This document shows, piece after piece, positions 8,823 to 17,841 of a stretch of 64,000 bases of DNA (position 1 is its first letter; every line of letters starts with the position of its first letter). Below the pieces are notes generated by a model, which was given only the letters and a program-made list of their open reading frames with translations, made no database searches and had not been told where the DNA came from. Source of the DNA: Maricaulis sp965228215. Its GTDB lineage: Bacteria > Pseudomonadota > Alphaproteobacteria > Caulobacterales > Maricaulaceae. Position numbers and translations under genes: made by a program. The stretch is from NCBI GenBank assembly GCA_965228215.1, contig OZ245800.1:1736001-1800000 (forward strand). The letters run 5' to 3'.

Positions 8823-9307
8823 GACGCGTCTCCATTCTCGATCGCCTTGCGTGCGCGTTCCTGGGCGGCCACAGAGGCCTTGGTGATCATGAAGGCGGCC
8901 TGGGCGATCGCGACGGGATCGTCCGGATCGCCGTCATGGGCCGTCGCACGGACGAAGGCGACCAGGCCGTGAGCGCGCAGGCTGGCCGCCTCGGCGATGA
9001 TGTCGCGGCCCGGTTCAGCCGGGCGCATGTAGTCGATGCGTAGATCCAGCGTGGCGGGGGTGTCGGTCGCGCCGAAACCCGAGAAGGCGGCAATGCCGCA
9101 GACATGGTCGAGCAGGGCCGTGACCACGCCGCCATGCAGAACGCCGGTTTCGGGATCGCCGACCAGGTCTCTCGAATAGGGCGCACGCATCACCGCGGCG
9201 CCGGGCGTGACGCTTTCCAGCTTAAATCCCAGCGCGACCGCATGGGGTGACCCATCAACAATGAGGGGGGCGATACTGTCGAGCGTGGCTTGAAGATCGT
9301 CGGACAT
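8819..9307 (-). CDS. PaaI-type hotdog-fold thioesterase (first of pair)
   Basis: The 162-residue protein shows the same family pattern as its neighbour: DPETGVLHGGVVTALLDHVCG with the HGG turn, followed by LDLRIDYMRPAEPG. The active-site acidic residue is expected in the LLDH helix. It is the first gene of a two-gene operon, with its stop overlapping the next start. The pair is probably an old tandem duplication, since the order of motifs is identical but identity by eye is modest. Confidence 0.9.
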   Translation of the reverse strand: MSDDLQATLDSIAPLIVDGSPHAVALGFKLESVTPGAAVMRAPYSRDLVGDPETGVLHGGVVTALLDHVCGIAAFSGFGATDTPATLDLRIDYMRPAEPGRDIIAEAASLRAHGLVAFVRATAHDGDPDDPVAIAQAAFMITKASVAAQERARKAIENGDAS

Positions 9308-9362
9308 GGAGGCTCCAGATTTGCCTCCTCTTAGCGCGCTGCCCGGCTGCGCGACAATCCCG

Positions 9363-10196
9363 TCAGCGCTTTTGCGTGCGCAATTCCACGACTTCCTCGA
9401 GACCCTTCACGACGGGTTCGCGCAGCGGATTGCCCATTTCGGCCATGCGGACGAGCTGGGCAAGCGCGGCCCGGTGCATGTCCACGACTTCGGCGTCGGA
9501 CGGGGTGTAGTCGTCGATCGTCGCGATGAAATGCTGCAGTGACCGGCCGACGCGGATGGCCAGCTTGTCGCCGGACAGAACGGTTTCCTGCGCCAGCGAG
9601 AGCGCGGCGGCCCGGGCGGCCCCGATCGGCGTGGTCAGGCCCTGGGATACGTCGGCGTCGCGCTTGTAGGCGGGGCCGTCCTCGCGGCGCGGCCGGCGAC
9701 GGCGGCACGGGCCGCGGTAACGCGAAGCGTCGACGAAATTGCGCGGATTGTCCTCGAGCGATTGCAGGCGCTGGCGCAGCACGGTGGGGGCCAGCGGTGT
9801 GACGAGGAATTCGGTTGCGCCGACATCGCGGGCGATCTCGACTTCCCGGCGCGTCCGCGGATGGGTGACGAGAATGATCGGCACGTCGCGATAGGGCGCA
9901 CGCTCGGTCTCGCGGATACGGCGGATGAACTTCATCCGGTCCTCGGCGGACTCATCCTCGGCCGGCCAGTCCGTGATCAGGACGCTCGGCGGAAAGTCGT
10001 GCATGGCCTGAAGAGCCGTTTCCTGGTTGGGCGCAGCCATGACCTCGGCAGCACCGGCATCACGCAGGAGACTGGTCAGGATGGATCGCATGAACGCGCT
10101 GCGCTCCAGCACAAGGGGCGACTCCTTGCGCCAGTCCAGCGGAGGCGGCGGTGTCAGGATTTCGTCCTGGTCTATGCTCGGGCTTTCGGCGTGCAT
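9363..10196 (-). CDS. Degenerate response-regulator receiver protein
   Basis: Residues 27-145 follow a CheY-like receiver: PLVLERSAFMRSILTSLL, then SVLITDWPAE with a candidate phospho-acceptor Asp76, then PIILVTHPRTRREV. The usual acidic pair is replaced by Glu-Arg (ERS), and the conserved Lys before Pro is Thr133 (FLVTPLAP), so normal phosphorylation is doubtful. An Arg-rich linker follows and a helical C-terminal part (200-277) has no recognised domain. I used the ATG at 10196; a TTG at 10217 would add seven residues, and neither has a clear Shine-Dalgarno sequence. Confidence 0.75.
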   Translation of the reverse strand: MHAESPSIDQDEILTPPPPLDWRKESPLVLERSAFMRSILTSLLRDAGAAEVMAAPNQETALQAMHDFPPSVLITDWPAEDESAEDRMKFIRRIRETERAPYRDVPIILVTHPRTRREVEIARDVGATEFLVTPLAPTVLRQRLQSLEDNPRNFVDASRYRGPCRRRRPRREDGPAYKRDADVSQGLTTPIGAARAAALSLAQETVLSGDKLAIRVGRSLQHFIATIDDYTPSDAEVVDMHRAALAQLVRMAEMGNPLREPVVKGLEEVVELRTQKR

Positions 10197-10261
10197 GCGC
10201 GAAAGAATGACGGGCAACCGTTTCGGTCTTGCAAAGGAACCTGGTTAATTCCTGATGAAAA

Positions 10262-10588
10262 TCAGTCGCGTTTGGTCGCGCCGAGTACGCGGAAGACCAG
10301 CCAGATCGGCACGACGATCACGGCACCGAGCAGGAGATAATTCACCAGGTCGGCCGCGCTGTGCGCGATGATGTCCAGGAAACGGTCGAACACATCGACG
10401 AGCGAGCCGAAGAAATCCACCCACAGCCGGCGCGGATTGACGCCAAAGGCTGCCAGGAGGAAGCCGACAAGCACGCACAGGAAAAGCAGGCGCAGAATGT
10501 CGGTCGGGGTGAGCCGGAGCAGGCGCTGCACAAAGCTGCGCGGCTCGCGGTCCTGCGCGCGGGGCGCCGTATCCGTGTTCTCGCTCAT
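10262..10588 (-). CDS. Small two-helix membrane protein (DUF6460-like)
   Basis: The 108-residue protein has a polar N-terminus, a hydrophobic helix at about 34-52, an amphipathic GVNPRRLWVDFFGSLVDVFD segment and a second helix at about 82-100. The NPRRLW segment recalls the alphaproteobacterial family DUF6460, from memory only. No function is known. It follows the mscS gene on the same strand, but the strong hairpin at 10609-10640 probably separates the transcripts. Confidence 0.6.
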   Translation of the reverse strand: MSENTDTAPRAQDREPRSFVQRLLRLTPTDILRLLFLCVLVGFLLAAFGVNPRRLWVDFFGSLVDVFDRFLDIIAHSAADLVNYLLLGAVIVVPIWLVFRVLGATKRD

Positions 10589-10599
10589 CCGCTCACCCT

Positions 10600-10640
10600 C
10601 GAAGACAAATGCGGCACAATCGGGGCCGATTGTGCCGCAT
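10600..10640 (-). terminator. Terminator-type hairpin after mscS
   Basis: ATGCGGCACAATCGG (10609-10623) pairs perfectly with 10626-10640 around a two-base centre, giving a 15-bp stem. On the minus strand the stem starts nine bases after the mscS stop and is followed by TTTGTCTTC. The length of the stem is exceptional; the T-tract is interrupted, so termination strength is uncertain. Confidence 0.65.
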
Positions 10641-10648
10641 GTTCAGCG

Positions 10649-11476
10649 CTATTTGCGCTCCATGTTGACCTGGTGCGGGTACGGGATGGAAATGCCCTTG
10701 GCATCAAAGGCTTCCTTCACGTTCTTCATAGCGTCGAAATAGACGCCCCAATAGTCACCGCTGTCACACCAGGCGCGCGTGACGATATCGACCGAAGAAC
10801 CGCCATGGGCGATCACACCGGTGAAGACATCGGGGTCCTTGTGGACACGTCCATCCGCCGCAAGCGTCTCGCGGATGATGTCCTGCGCCTTGGAGATGTC
10901 GTCGCTGTAGTCGATCGAGAAGGTGAAATCGACACGCCGGGTCGGATTGGCTGAGTAATTCGTGATCACATCGCCCCAGGCTGCGCCGTTCGGGATGATG
11001 ATCTTCTTGTTGTCGCCTGTTGCAAGAACGGTCGTGAACAAGGTGATGTCCTTCACGGAACCGGCCTGACCGGCCGCTTCGACGAAATCGCCCAGCTTGT
11101 AGGGGCGGAAGAAGATGATCATGACGCCGGCGGCCAGGTTGGACAGCGTGCCTTGCAGGGCAAGACCGATGGCCAGGGTGGCGGCACCGAGTGCGGCGAC
11201 AAGGCTTGTCGTCTCGACGCCGAAGCGTCCCAGCACGGCGATGATGACCATCGCCATGACGCCCCAATAGGCGATCGATGCGAAGAACGAGCCGAGCGTG
11301 TCGTCCAGGCTCTCGCTCTGGTAGGCCATTTTGCGGATCGTGCCGCGGATCATGCCCGCGATCATCATGCCGATGATCAGGACAAGAGCTGCGAGAACCA
11401 GATTAATGCCGGCATCAATGCCGCGCTGAACCAGGGCCGAAATGGTCTCCTGGTCGAACAGGCCTTCAGTATTCAT
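10649..11476 (-). CDS. Small-conductance mechanosensitive ion channel (MscS family)
   Basis: The 275-residue protein is the size of classical MscS. It has three N-terminal membrane helices (about 12-40, 58-82 and 88-115), the Gly/Ala-rich pore helix LGAATLAIGLALQGTLSNLA, and a beta domain with FVEAAGQAGSVKDI and IIIPNGA. It opens under membrane tension to release solutes on osmotic downshock. The start at 11476 has GAAGGGG five bases upstream; an extended frame to 11515 lacks support. Confidence 0.95.
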   Translation of the reverse strand: MNTEGLFDQETISALVQRGIDAGINLVLAALVLIIGMMIAGMIRGTIRKMAYQSESLDDTLGSFFASIAYWGVMAMVIIAVLGRFGVETTSLVAALGAATLAIGLALQGTLSNLAAGVMIIFFRPYKLGDFVEAAGQAGSVKDITLFTTVLATGDNKKIIIPNGAAWGDVITNYSANPTRRVDFTFSIDYSDDISKAQDIIRETLAADGRVHKDPDVFTGVIAHGGSSVDIVTRAWCDSGDYWGVYFDAMKNVKEAFDAKGISIPYPHQVNMERK

Positions 11477-11541
11477 TGTTTCCCCTTCCTCGAAAACATT
11501 ACGAACGTGTAACAATTTTCGTGCGCCAAGGGAAATATGGC

Positions 11542-12267
11542 CTAATTATGGGAAGTTGTCTCCGGTGCATCGCGGACAATCAGGATTTTTTGCCAGATTT
11601 TGGCCGACATATTGGATGTGAGGGTCTCAATGTCGTTTACCGAAGCGATTACAACCGGATCGCGCGACCTCTGGGCGTAGAGTGCCGCGATCTTGCCGGC
11701 GAGGCTCAGAAGCTCGGCGCAATAGTCCAGATAGCGGCTGAGTTCCTGGTCCGACATGACGCGCGGCGGCGAGGACGAGGTGGGCGTCACGAGACGCAGC
11801 AGCGCCGCCGGATCCTTGGTCAGCTGGTGCATGTCGATGACATGGGCCATCGATCGCAATTCGTGCAGGTCCTTCAGGATGTGATCGCGTTTCAGCCTCT
11901 CCTCAACCCGGGACAGGGCGAAGATGGCGACACCGGCGAGGATCACGATATTGAGCCCGGCCTCCACCCCTTCGAAAACGGTGAAAATATCCGGGTTCAC
12001 GCCGTCGATCTCGACCCAGCCGATGACTTTCGCGCCGATCAGGACGAGCGCGGACACGGCGGCGATAATGGTGACGAGAATGCCCAGGCGCAGAAGGATA
12101 TAGGGCCGGGACAGGCGTTCCGCGCGGCGGCGATCCTGCTTGCCCAGCTCGACCAATTCCTTGACGACACCATTCAGGCTGGCCTCGGGAAAACGTTCCC
12201 CGATGCGGGCTTCAAGCCGCTCCAGCGTTTCGATGATGTGATTTGAACTCAGCGTACGGAACGCCAC
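11542..12267 (-). CDS. Unknown two-helix membrane protein with long soluble C-terminal half
   Basis: I do not recognise this protein. With a GTG start at 12267 it has 241 residues: a charged helical N-terminus (LERLEARIGERFPEASLNGV), two membrane helices at about 61-83 and 103-123, and a helical C-terminal half of about 110 residues with no catalytic motif. A TTG at 12300 would add eleven residues. A purine-rich stretch lies directly before the GTG. Its neighbours are mscS and a soluble unknown, with no operon evidence. Confidence 0.5.
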   Translation of the reverse strand: MAFRTLSSNHIIETLERLEARIGERFPEASLNGVVKELVELGKQDRRRAERLSRPYILLRLGILVTIIAAVSALVLIGAKVIGWVEIDGVNPDIFTVFEGVEAGLNIVILAGVAIFALSRVEERLKRDHILKDLHELRSMAHVIDMHQLTKDPAALLRLVTPTSSSPPRVMSDQELSRYLDYCAELLSLAGKIAALYAQRSRDPVVIASVNDIETLTSNMSAKIWQKILIVRDAPETTSHN

Positions 12268-12328
12268 GCCTTTCCCCCCGGATACATGTGTTGAGCACAA
12301 TGGCGCGCCCGCGGGGGATTGTCACCGT

Positions 12329-13285
12329 CTAGCCGGATGCGACGGCGGCTCCCGCGGCGGCCGAGCTGGCAGCGACGGCCGTCACCATAGCCGCCTGGGC
12401 TGCCAGGATCGCGGCCAGATCACCGGCTGCGGCGACCGGTGTCCGGGTGCCGCATTGCGCCTGGGTGAGGCGCATGGCGAGGCGGGCGGCGATCTGGCCG
12501 GACGCCCGCGGACGGAGGGCTCGAACCGCCTCGAAACTGTGGACCAGGCTGTCGACGATCACAGGGCCCTCGCCATGGGCGGCGAGCACAGCCAGTCCGG
12601 TCTTGCCCAGGCCATGCCGCAGGGCGGCGCGTCCGCGCACGGCGACGTTCAGCGTGGTCCAGGCGCCAGCGAGCTGTCCGGGATCCGGATTGAGCAGGGC
12701 GACTTCATGGGCTGCGGCCTCGGCATGCTGGCGCGGCACGCCGGCCGTCATCAGGGCATTGCGGGCCGTGTCGATCTTGTCGCGGGCCTCGTCGGGCGTC
12801 ACGCCCAGCGCGGCAAAGGCCGCCGCGAGGACTTCCTCCCGGGAGGCTTCCCGGCGCCACCAGGGCGAGGAGATCGCGTCCAGCACATCGAAGAAATCAT
12901 CGACCTGGTGGATATGTCCGCCCGCCGCCGTCAGGGAGAGCGCCGCACAGGACCCGCCCTGGGACAGGGCGCGGGCACCGCGTTCGGCCCGGCGGGCTGT
13001 CATGGCATCGCGGGTATCGAAGAAATGGCGGGCATTGCGTTCGCCCGAAACCAGGGCGGCGGCGAAGACCAGGCGCATCGACCGGCTGGGCGCGCGCCAA
13101 TTGCCGAGGCCTTCATTCAGGCTGGTGCGAACCTCGAAACAGCGTTCGATCAGCGACTCGATATCCTGGGGTGCCGAGAGGGCGGCGAGCGCGGCGAAAC
13201 GCGCATAGAGGCGTTCGCCACGGGCGGCGCGCGCGCGGAAAGCGTCATCCAGCGCCTTGAACCGATTGATCACGGCGTGTCCCAT
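12329..13285 (-). CDS. Ala-rich all-helical protein of unknown function (possibly DUF4003-like)
   Basis: From the ATG at 13285 the product has 318 residues, almost all in amphipathic Ala/Arg-rich helices, and a C-terminal tail of Ala/Ser/Val. Segments such as SLNEGLGNWRAPSRSMRLVF and the duplicated LAAAFAALG / LLNPDP pattern faintly recall DUF4003, but this is a weak resemblance. No signal peptide, membrane helix or catalytic motif is seen. The longer upstream frame runs into the promoter of the helicase gene and is not supported. Confidence 0.55.
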   Translation of the reverse strand: MGHAVINRFKALDDAFRARAARGERLYARFAALAALSAPQDIESLIERCFEVRTSLNEGLGNWRAPSRSMRLVFAAALVSGERNARHFFDTRDAMTARRAERGARALSQGGSCAALSLTAAGGHIHQVDDFFDVLDAISSPWWRREASREEVLAAAFAALGVTPDEARDKIDTARNALMTAGVPRQHAEAAAHEVALLNPDPGQLAGAWTTLNVAVRGRAALRHGLGKTGLAVLAAHGEGPVIVDSLVHSFEAVRALRPRASGQIAARLAMRLTQAQCGTRTPVAAAGDLAAILAAQAAMVTAVAASSAAAGAAVASG

Positions 13286-13422
13286 GGCCGATGAATCCCT
13301 GCTTGCATAGACGAGCTGAAGAATGGCGAAATCACGCAAGGCCGGGCAGGGGGAATAGAGGCGGGCCTGTCCCCTCAAGGGCAAGCTCTTGTAATCATTC
13401 GGATCGGATCGATATTTCGCGC

Positions 13423-15900
13423 ATGACTGCCACCCTGTCCCCCCGTCTCCTGCCGCCGGTCTTTGCCGACTGGTTCGTGCAGCGCGGCTGGCAGGCCCGG
13501 CCACACCAGCTGGAAATGGTGGCGGCGGCGCAGGCGGGTGAACACGCGCTTCTCATCGCTCCGACGGGCGGCGGCAAGACGCTTGGCGGTTTCCTGCCCA
13601 GCCTGATCGACATGGCCGGACGGCTGGAGAACGCGCCCGCGCAGCGCCCGCATCGCCTGCACACCCTCTATCTCTCGCCGCTCAAGGCCTTGTCGGTCGA
13701 TGTCGCCCGCAATCTGCTCACCCCGGTCGAGGAAATGGGCCTGGATCTGCGCATCGAGACCCGCACCGGTGATACGTCGGCGTCCAAACGCCAGCGCCAG
13801 CGTGCCAATCCGCCGGATTTCCTGCTGACAACGCCGGAACAGCTGGCCCTGTTCTGTGCCTCGGCCAATGCGGATGCCTATTTCCGTGACCTGCAATGCA
13901 TCATCATTGACGAAATCCACGCGATCGCGCCCCAGAAGCGCGGCGATCTGCTCAGCCTGGGCCTGTCTGCGCTGGCCCGATGGGCGCCGGATGCCCGCCG
14001 TGTCGGCCTGTCCGCGACCGTGGCCGATGAACAGGGTCTCGCCCGCTGGCTCGTGCCGCAAACTCCCGATGCCGACCCGCGTTTTGCGCGCCTTGTGCGT
14101 GGCCAGGCCGGGGCACGGCCGGAAGTGGATATTCTCGATCCTGACGAACGCATTCCGTGGGCCGGTCACACGGGCCGCCACGCCCTGTCGGATGTCTATC
14201 AACGCATCAAGTCGGCAAAGACGGCGCTGGTCTTCGTGAATACGCGCGCCCAGGCCGAACTGACCTTCCAGGAACTCTGGACCATCAATGACGACAATCT
14301 GGCCATCGCTCTCCATCACGGCTCGCTCGCACCGGAACAGCGGCGCAAGGTCGAGGCGGCGATGGCGCAAGGCAAGCTGCGCGCGGTGGTGTGTACGTCT
14401 ACGCTCGATCTCGGCATCGACTGGGGCGATGTGGATCTCGTTATCCAGATGGGCGCACCGAAAGGCTCCTCCCGCCTGATCCAGCGCCTCGGCCGCTCCA
14501 ATCACCAGCTGGACAATCCCTCAAGAGCCCTGCTGGCACCAACCAACCGGTTCGAACACCTTGAATGCGAGGCTGCCCGGGATGCCGTCGCCGAGAATGC
14601 GCTGGACGGAGAGCCGCTGAAGGCCGGCGCGCTGGATGTCCTGGCCCAGCACGTGATGGGACGGGCCTGCGGTGAACCCTTCGATGCCGACGCCCTGTTC
14701 GACGAAATCCGCGCTGCCGCGCCCTATGCCGAGCTCGACCGGGAGACGTTCGAGCGCGTGCTCGCTTTCGTGTCGACCGGCGGTTATGCGCTGGACACCT
14801 ATGATCGCTTCCGTCGCATCGTGAAGGGGCGGGACGGTTTGTGGCGCGCCCGCAATCCGCAGATCGCCCAGAAACACCGGCTCAATGTCGGCACGATCGT
14901 GGAAGCCCCCATGCTGGACGTGGTGATCTCCTCGCGCGGTCGCGGCGGACGCCGGCTGGGCCAGATCGAGGAATGGTTCATCGAGCAATTGGTGCCGGGC
15001 GATACCTTCCTCTTTGCGGGCCAGGTCCTGCGTTTCGAGGCGATCGAGGAAATGTCGGCACGCGTCACTCGAACGACCGACGACACGCCGAAAATCCCGT
15101 CCTACCAGGGCGGGAAATTCCCGCTGTCGACCTATCTGGCCGGGCGGGTGCGTGAACTCGTGCAGGATCCGACGGCCTGGTCGCGCCTACCCGAACAGGT
15201 GCGCGACTGGCTGAGCCTGCAGCGCGACGTCTCGCAATTGCCGCCGGCCGAAGGCCTGCTGGTGGAGACCTATCCGCGCGCGGCCCGCTATTACCTGGTC
15301 TGCTACCCGTTCGAGGGGCGTTTGGCACACCAGACCCTGGGCATGTTGCTGACCCGGCGACTGGAGCGGATGCGCATGCGGCCGATGGGTTTCGTGGCAA
15401 ATGAATACGCCCTGTCGGTCTGGGGGCTGCGCGACATGTCGGGGCTCGATTTCGACGCGCTCTTCTCCGAGGACATGATGGGCGATGATCTCGATGCCTG
15501 GCTGGCGGAGAGTGATCTGATGAAACGGACCTTCCGCAATTGCGCGCTGATTGCTGGCCTGATCGAGCGTCGTTTCCCGGGGCAGGAGAAGACCGGACGC
15601 CAGGTCACCGTGTCGACGGATCTCGTCTACAATGTCCTGCGCGAGCACGAGCCCGACCACATCCTGCTGCGCTCGGCCTGGGAGGATGCCGGGACGGGGC
15701 TTCTGGATGTGCGCCGACTCGGCGATGCTCTGTCACGGATACAGGGCCGGATCACCCACAAGGCCCTGGACCGGATCTCGCCGCTGGCGGTGCCGGTCAT
15801 GCTGGAAATCGGCAAGGAGCCGGTCTACGGCGAGGGACATGAAAGCATTCTCGAGGACGCATCCGAGGATCTGATTGCGGAGGCCATGCGGCTTGACTGA
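13423..15900 (+). CDS. Ligase-associated DNA damage response DEXH-box helicase (Lhr-like)
   Basis: The 825-residue protein is a superfamily 2 helicase: Q-like RPHQLEM, Walker A APTGGGKT, DEIH (IIIDEIHAI), SATVADE, and C-terminal RecA motifs TSTLDLGIDWGDVDLV and QRLGRSNHQ. A DEAD/H-associated domain follows. It matches the ligase-associated branch of Lhr-type helicases (TIGR04121). Its start codon overlap with pdeM downstream confirms the known pairing. The usual exonuclease and ATP-dependent ligase partners are not in this window. The start at 13423 is where the domain begins. Confidence 0.93.
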   Translation: MTATLSPRLLPPVFADWFVQRGWQARPHQLEMVAAAQAGEHALLIAPTGGGKTLGGFLPSLIDMAGRLENAPAQRPHRLHTLYLSPLKALSVDVARNLLTPVEEMGLDLRIETRTGDTSASKRQRQRANPPDFLLTTPEQLALFCASANADAYFRDLQCIIIDEIHAIAPQKRGDLLSLGLSALARWAPDARRVGLSATVADEQGLARWLVPQTPDADPRFARLVRGQAGARPEVDILDPDERIPWAGHTGRHALSDVYQRIKSAKTALVFVNTRAQAELTFQELWTINDDNLAIALHHGSLAPEQRRKVEAAMAQGKLRAVVCTSTLDLGIDWGDVDLVIQMGAPKGSSRLIQRLGRSNHQLDNPSRALLAPTNRFEHLECEAARDAVAENALDGEPLKAGALDVLAQHVMGRACGEPFDADALFDEIRAAAPYAELDRETFERVLAFVSTGGYALDTYDRFRRIVKGRDGLWRARNPQIAQKHRLNVGTIVEAPMLDVVISSRGRGGRRLGQIEEWFIEQLVPGDTFLFAGQVLRFEAIEEMSARVTRTTDDTPKIPSYQGGKFPLSTYLAGRVRELVQDPTAWSRLPEQVRDWLSLQRDVSQLPPAEGLLVETYPRAARYYLVCYPFEGRLAHQTLGMLLTRRLERMRMRPMGFVANEYALSVWGLRDMSGLDFDALFSEDMMGDDLDAWLAESDLMKRTFRNCALIAGLIERRFPGQEKTGRQVTVSTDLVYNVLREHEPDHILLRSAWEDAGTGLLDVRRLGDALSRIQGRITHKALDRISPLAVPVMLEIGKEPVYGEGHESILEDASEDLIAEAMRLD

Positions 15901-16615
15901 TACCCGGTCCGATATCCTGCGTTTCGCGCTGAATGGCGAACAGGCGCTGGCCGATCCGGTGGGCGTGCTTGTCCTGCCGGCACACTCAACGCTGATCGTC
16001 TCGGACCTGCATTTCGAGAAGGGCTCGTCCTATGCGGCGCGCGGCCAGATGCTGCCGCCCTACGACACGCGCGAAACCCTGTTGCGCCTGTCCGAGGCGA
16101 TCGATCGCCATGCGCCGTCACGCGTCATCGCGCTGGGTGACAGTTTCCACGACATGCTGGCCGACCGGCGTATGGAGGAGGGCGATGCGACCCTGCTGCA
16201 GGACATGGTGGCGACCCGGGAGGAATGGGTTTGGATCGAGGGCAATCACGATCCGGCGCCGCCGCCGCAATTCGGCGGCGTCGTGACGGATGTCCTGCGC
16301 CTGGGTGACCTTGTGCTGCGTCATGAGCCGCGACCCGGCGCCGTGGTCGGCGAGATTGCCGGTCACCTCCATCCCTGCGCCAAGGTGCGGGCGCGCGGCC
16401 GCGCGGTCCGGCGTCGCTGTTTCGCCACCGATGGCCGCCGCCTGGTCATGCCAGCCTTCGGCGCCTTTACCGGCGGGCTGAATATCCGGGATGAGGCTTT
16501 CGCGCTGTGTTTCGGCGGCACGCCCGACGCGCTGGTCATGGGCCGGGACCGTGTTCACGCCGTCTCGGGCCGCAAATGCGTGTCCGACCGGTTTCAGGCG
16601 ATGGCCGCCAGATAG
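15893..16615 (+). CDS. pdeM: Ligase-associated endonuclease/phosphoesterase PdeM
   Basis: The 240-residue protein has the calcineurin-like metallophosphoesterase motifs in order: SDLHFEKG, LGDSFHD, EGNHD and GHLHP, which bind two metal ions. It belongs to the ligase-associated PdeM family (TIGR04123) that accompanies the DEXH helicase. I chose the TTG at 15893, which overlaps the helicase stop by eight bases and has GGAGG nine bases upstream; a TTG at 15875 is possible. Role: inferred DNA end processing in repair. Confidence 0.9.
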   Translation: MTDTRSDILRFALNGEQALADPVGVLVLPAHSTLIVSDLHFEKGSSYAARGQMLPPYDTRETLLRLSEAIDRHAPSRVIALGDSFHDMLADRRMEEGDATLLQDMVATREEWVWIEGNHDPAPPPQFGGVVTDVLRLGDLVLRHEPRPGAVVGEIAGHLHPCAKVRARGRAVRRRCFATDGRRLVMPAFGAFTGGLNIRDEAFALCFGGTPDALVMGRDRVHAVSGRKCVSDRFQAMAAR

Positions 16616-17067
16616 ATTGCAATGAGGGCGAGGCCGGCGAGACTGGCGCCGCCGGTCAGCAGGATCCGCAGACGCCCGTACCAGGCGGGCAGGACCGCGC
16701 TGCTGACAGCGGCCCGGTCCCAGGCCAGCTGCGCCAGCAGTCCGAGAATGATCAGCGCCCAACCCCAGACCTCGCCCATCGACCAGTGCACGAAGACAGC
16801 GCCAAAACCCAGCACGCTGGGCAGCACGGCAAGGATCAGCACCCGGCCGGGAGGCGTGGTCTGCGCCTGCATCGCCACGCCCCACCGCACCCCGCCCAGA
16901 AATCCCAGGATAATCGCGCCATAGATCGTGTACATCGCCGCCTCGGTCGCGATCGAGACATCGGACATCACGTGCATCAGGGCGAGGGCGGGGGCTGCCC
17001 AGAAGGGGATCAGTCCGGCCAGGCCGGACAGGAGGGCGGAGCGGGGAATGGAATTGGCGGTCGACAT
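16594..17067 (-). CDS. DUF3429 membrane protein
   Basis: The 157-residue protein has four or five hydrophobic helices and the DUF3429 pattern: GLAGLIPFW near the N-terminus, then IYGAIILGFLGGVRWG and a basic WYGRLR before the last helix. The family is widespread in proteobacteria and uncharacterised. The 3' end overlaps pdeM by 22 bases on the opposite strand. Confidence 0.88.
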   Translation of the reverse strand: MSTANSIPRSALLSGLAGLIPFWAAPALALMHVMSDVSIATEAAMYTIYGAIILGFLGGVRWGVAMQAQTTPPGRVLILAVLPSVLGFGAVFVHWSMGEVWGWALIILGLLAQLAWDRAAVSSAVLPAWYGRLRILLTGGASLAGLALIAIYLAAIA

Positions 17068-17103
17068 GCCGGCGGATATAGAGCCGGCCGCGATGCCGGC
17101 CAG

Positions 17104-17841
17104 TCAGTTGCGCCCGAAGATCGCCGCAGCGGCCCAGCCGGCCAGCATGGCCAGGGCGACGCAGAACAGGCCGTAAATGATCGGCGCCTGGTGGGCGAAT
17201 TCATAGAGAACGCGCTCCAGCCCGGCCTTCTCGACCTGGAGGCTGAAGGGGCGCTGCGCGATGCGCTGGCCGTCGCGGAAGAGATAGACCACGCCGTTAT
17301 ACTCCCCGACCGGGGTGAGGGGCGGCAGGATAATGGTCGCCTGGAACAGGCCGCCATCCTTGATGTCGACGCCGTAATCGGCCTGGAGGAAGAGATCATC
17401 GCTCTCGGCTGCCCGCACGATGGCGTCGAGATATTTGGAATTCTCCTCCGGATCGAGATCGGTCTCCGGGGTCAGCGAGGCGACCAGGCCGATGGAATCC
17501 TCGCGCAGGGCATCCATGTCGGCGATATCGACCAGCTGCCGGGAACTGGCGATGGCGTAATAGCTGGGCGCATCGCGGAACTCGACCGGCGAGGTATTCA
17601 TCCAGATGCCGAACCTGCGTTCCTTGCGCATCACACGAAGATCGCGCTGGGGGCCGGCCAGGACGACCACGATCTCGTCCTGCAGGGTCAGGCCGCGCGT
17701 GGCGCCGAAAAGCACGAGTTCGGTACCGTTGAAGTCCTCGCGGATCTCGACCGTCTCATAGGTCAGCGCTGCCATGATCTGGGGCGCCTCGTTGGACAGG
17801 TTTGGCTGGACCAGGAGGGAGATGAAAAAGGCCGCCAGCAT
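17104..17841 (-). CDS. TIGR02186 family protein, partner of TauE/SafE
   Basis: The 245-residue protein has an N-terminal hydrophobic segment, a large periplasmic beta-rich domain beginning ALTYETVEIREDFNGTELVL and ending before residue 210, and one C-terminal membrane helix (about 217-238). The TELVLFGA strand is characteristic of TIGR02186. This family is almost always encoded next to a TauE/SafE transporter, as here: its start overlaps the transporter stop by one base. It may act as a periplasmic subunit of that transporter; this is inference. Confidence 0.85.
   Translation of the reverse strand: MLAAFFISLLVQPNLSNEAPQIMAALTYETVEIREDFNGTELVLFGATRGLTLQDEIVVVLAGPQRDLRVMRKERRFGIWMNTSPVEFRDAPSYYAIASSRQLVDIADMDALREDSIGLVASLTPETDLDPEENSKYLDAIVRAAESDDLFLQADYGVDIKDGGLFQATIILPPLTPVGEYNGVVYLFRDGQRIAQRPFSLQVEKAGLERVLYEFAHQAPIIYGLFCVALAMLAGWAAAAIFGRN

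Noticed and set aside
12329..13504. 391-residue start for the Ala-rich helical protein
   Set aside because: The extra 73 residues overlap the region needed for the divergent helicase start and are low-complexity. The ATG at 13285 is more natural.
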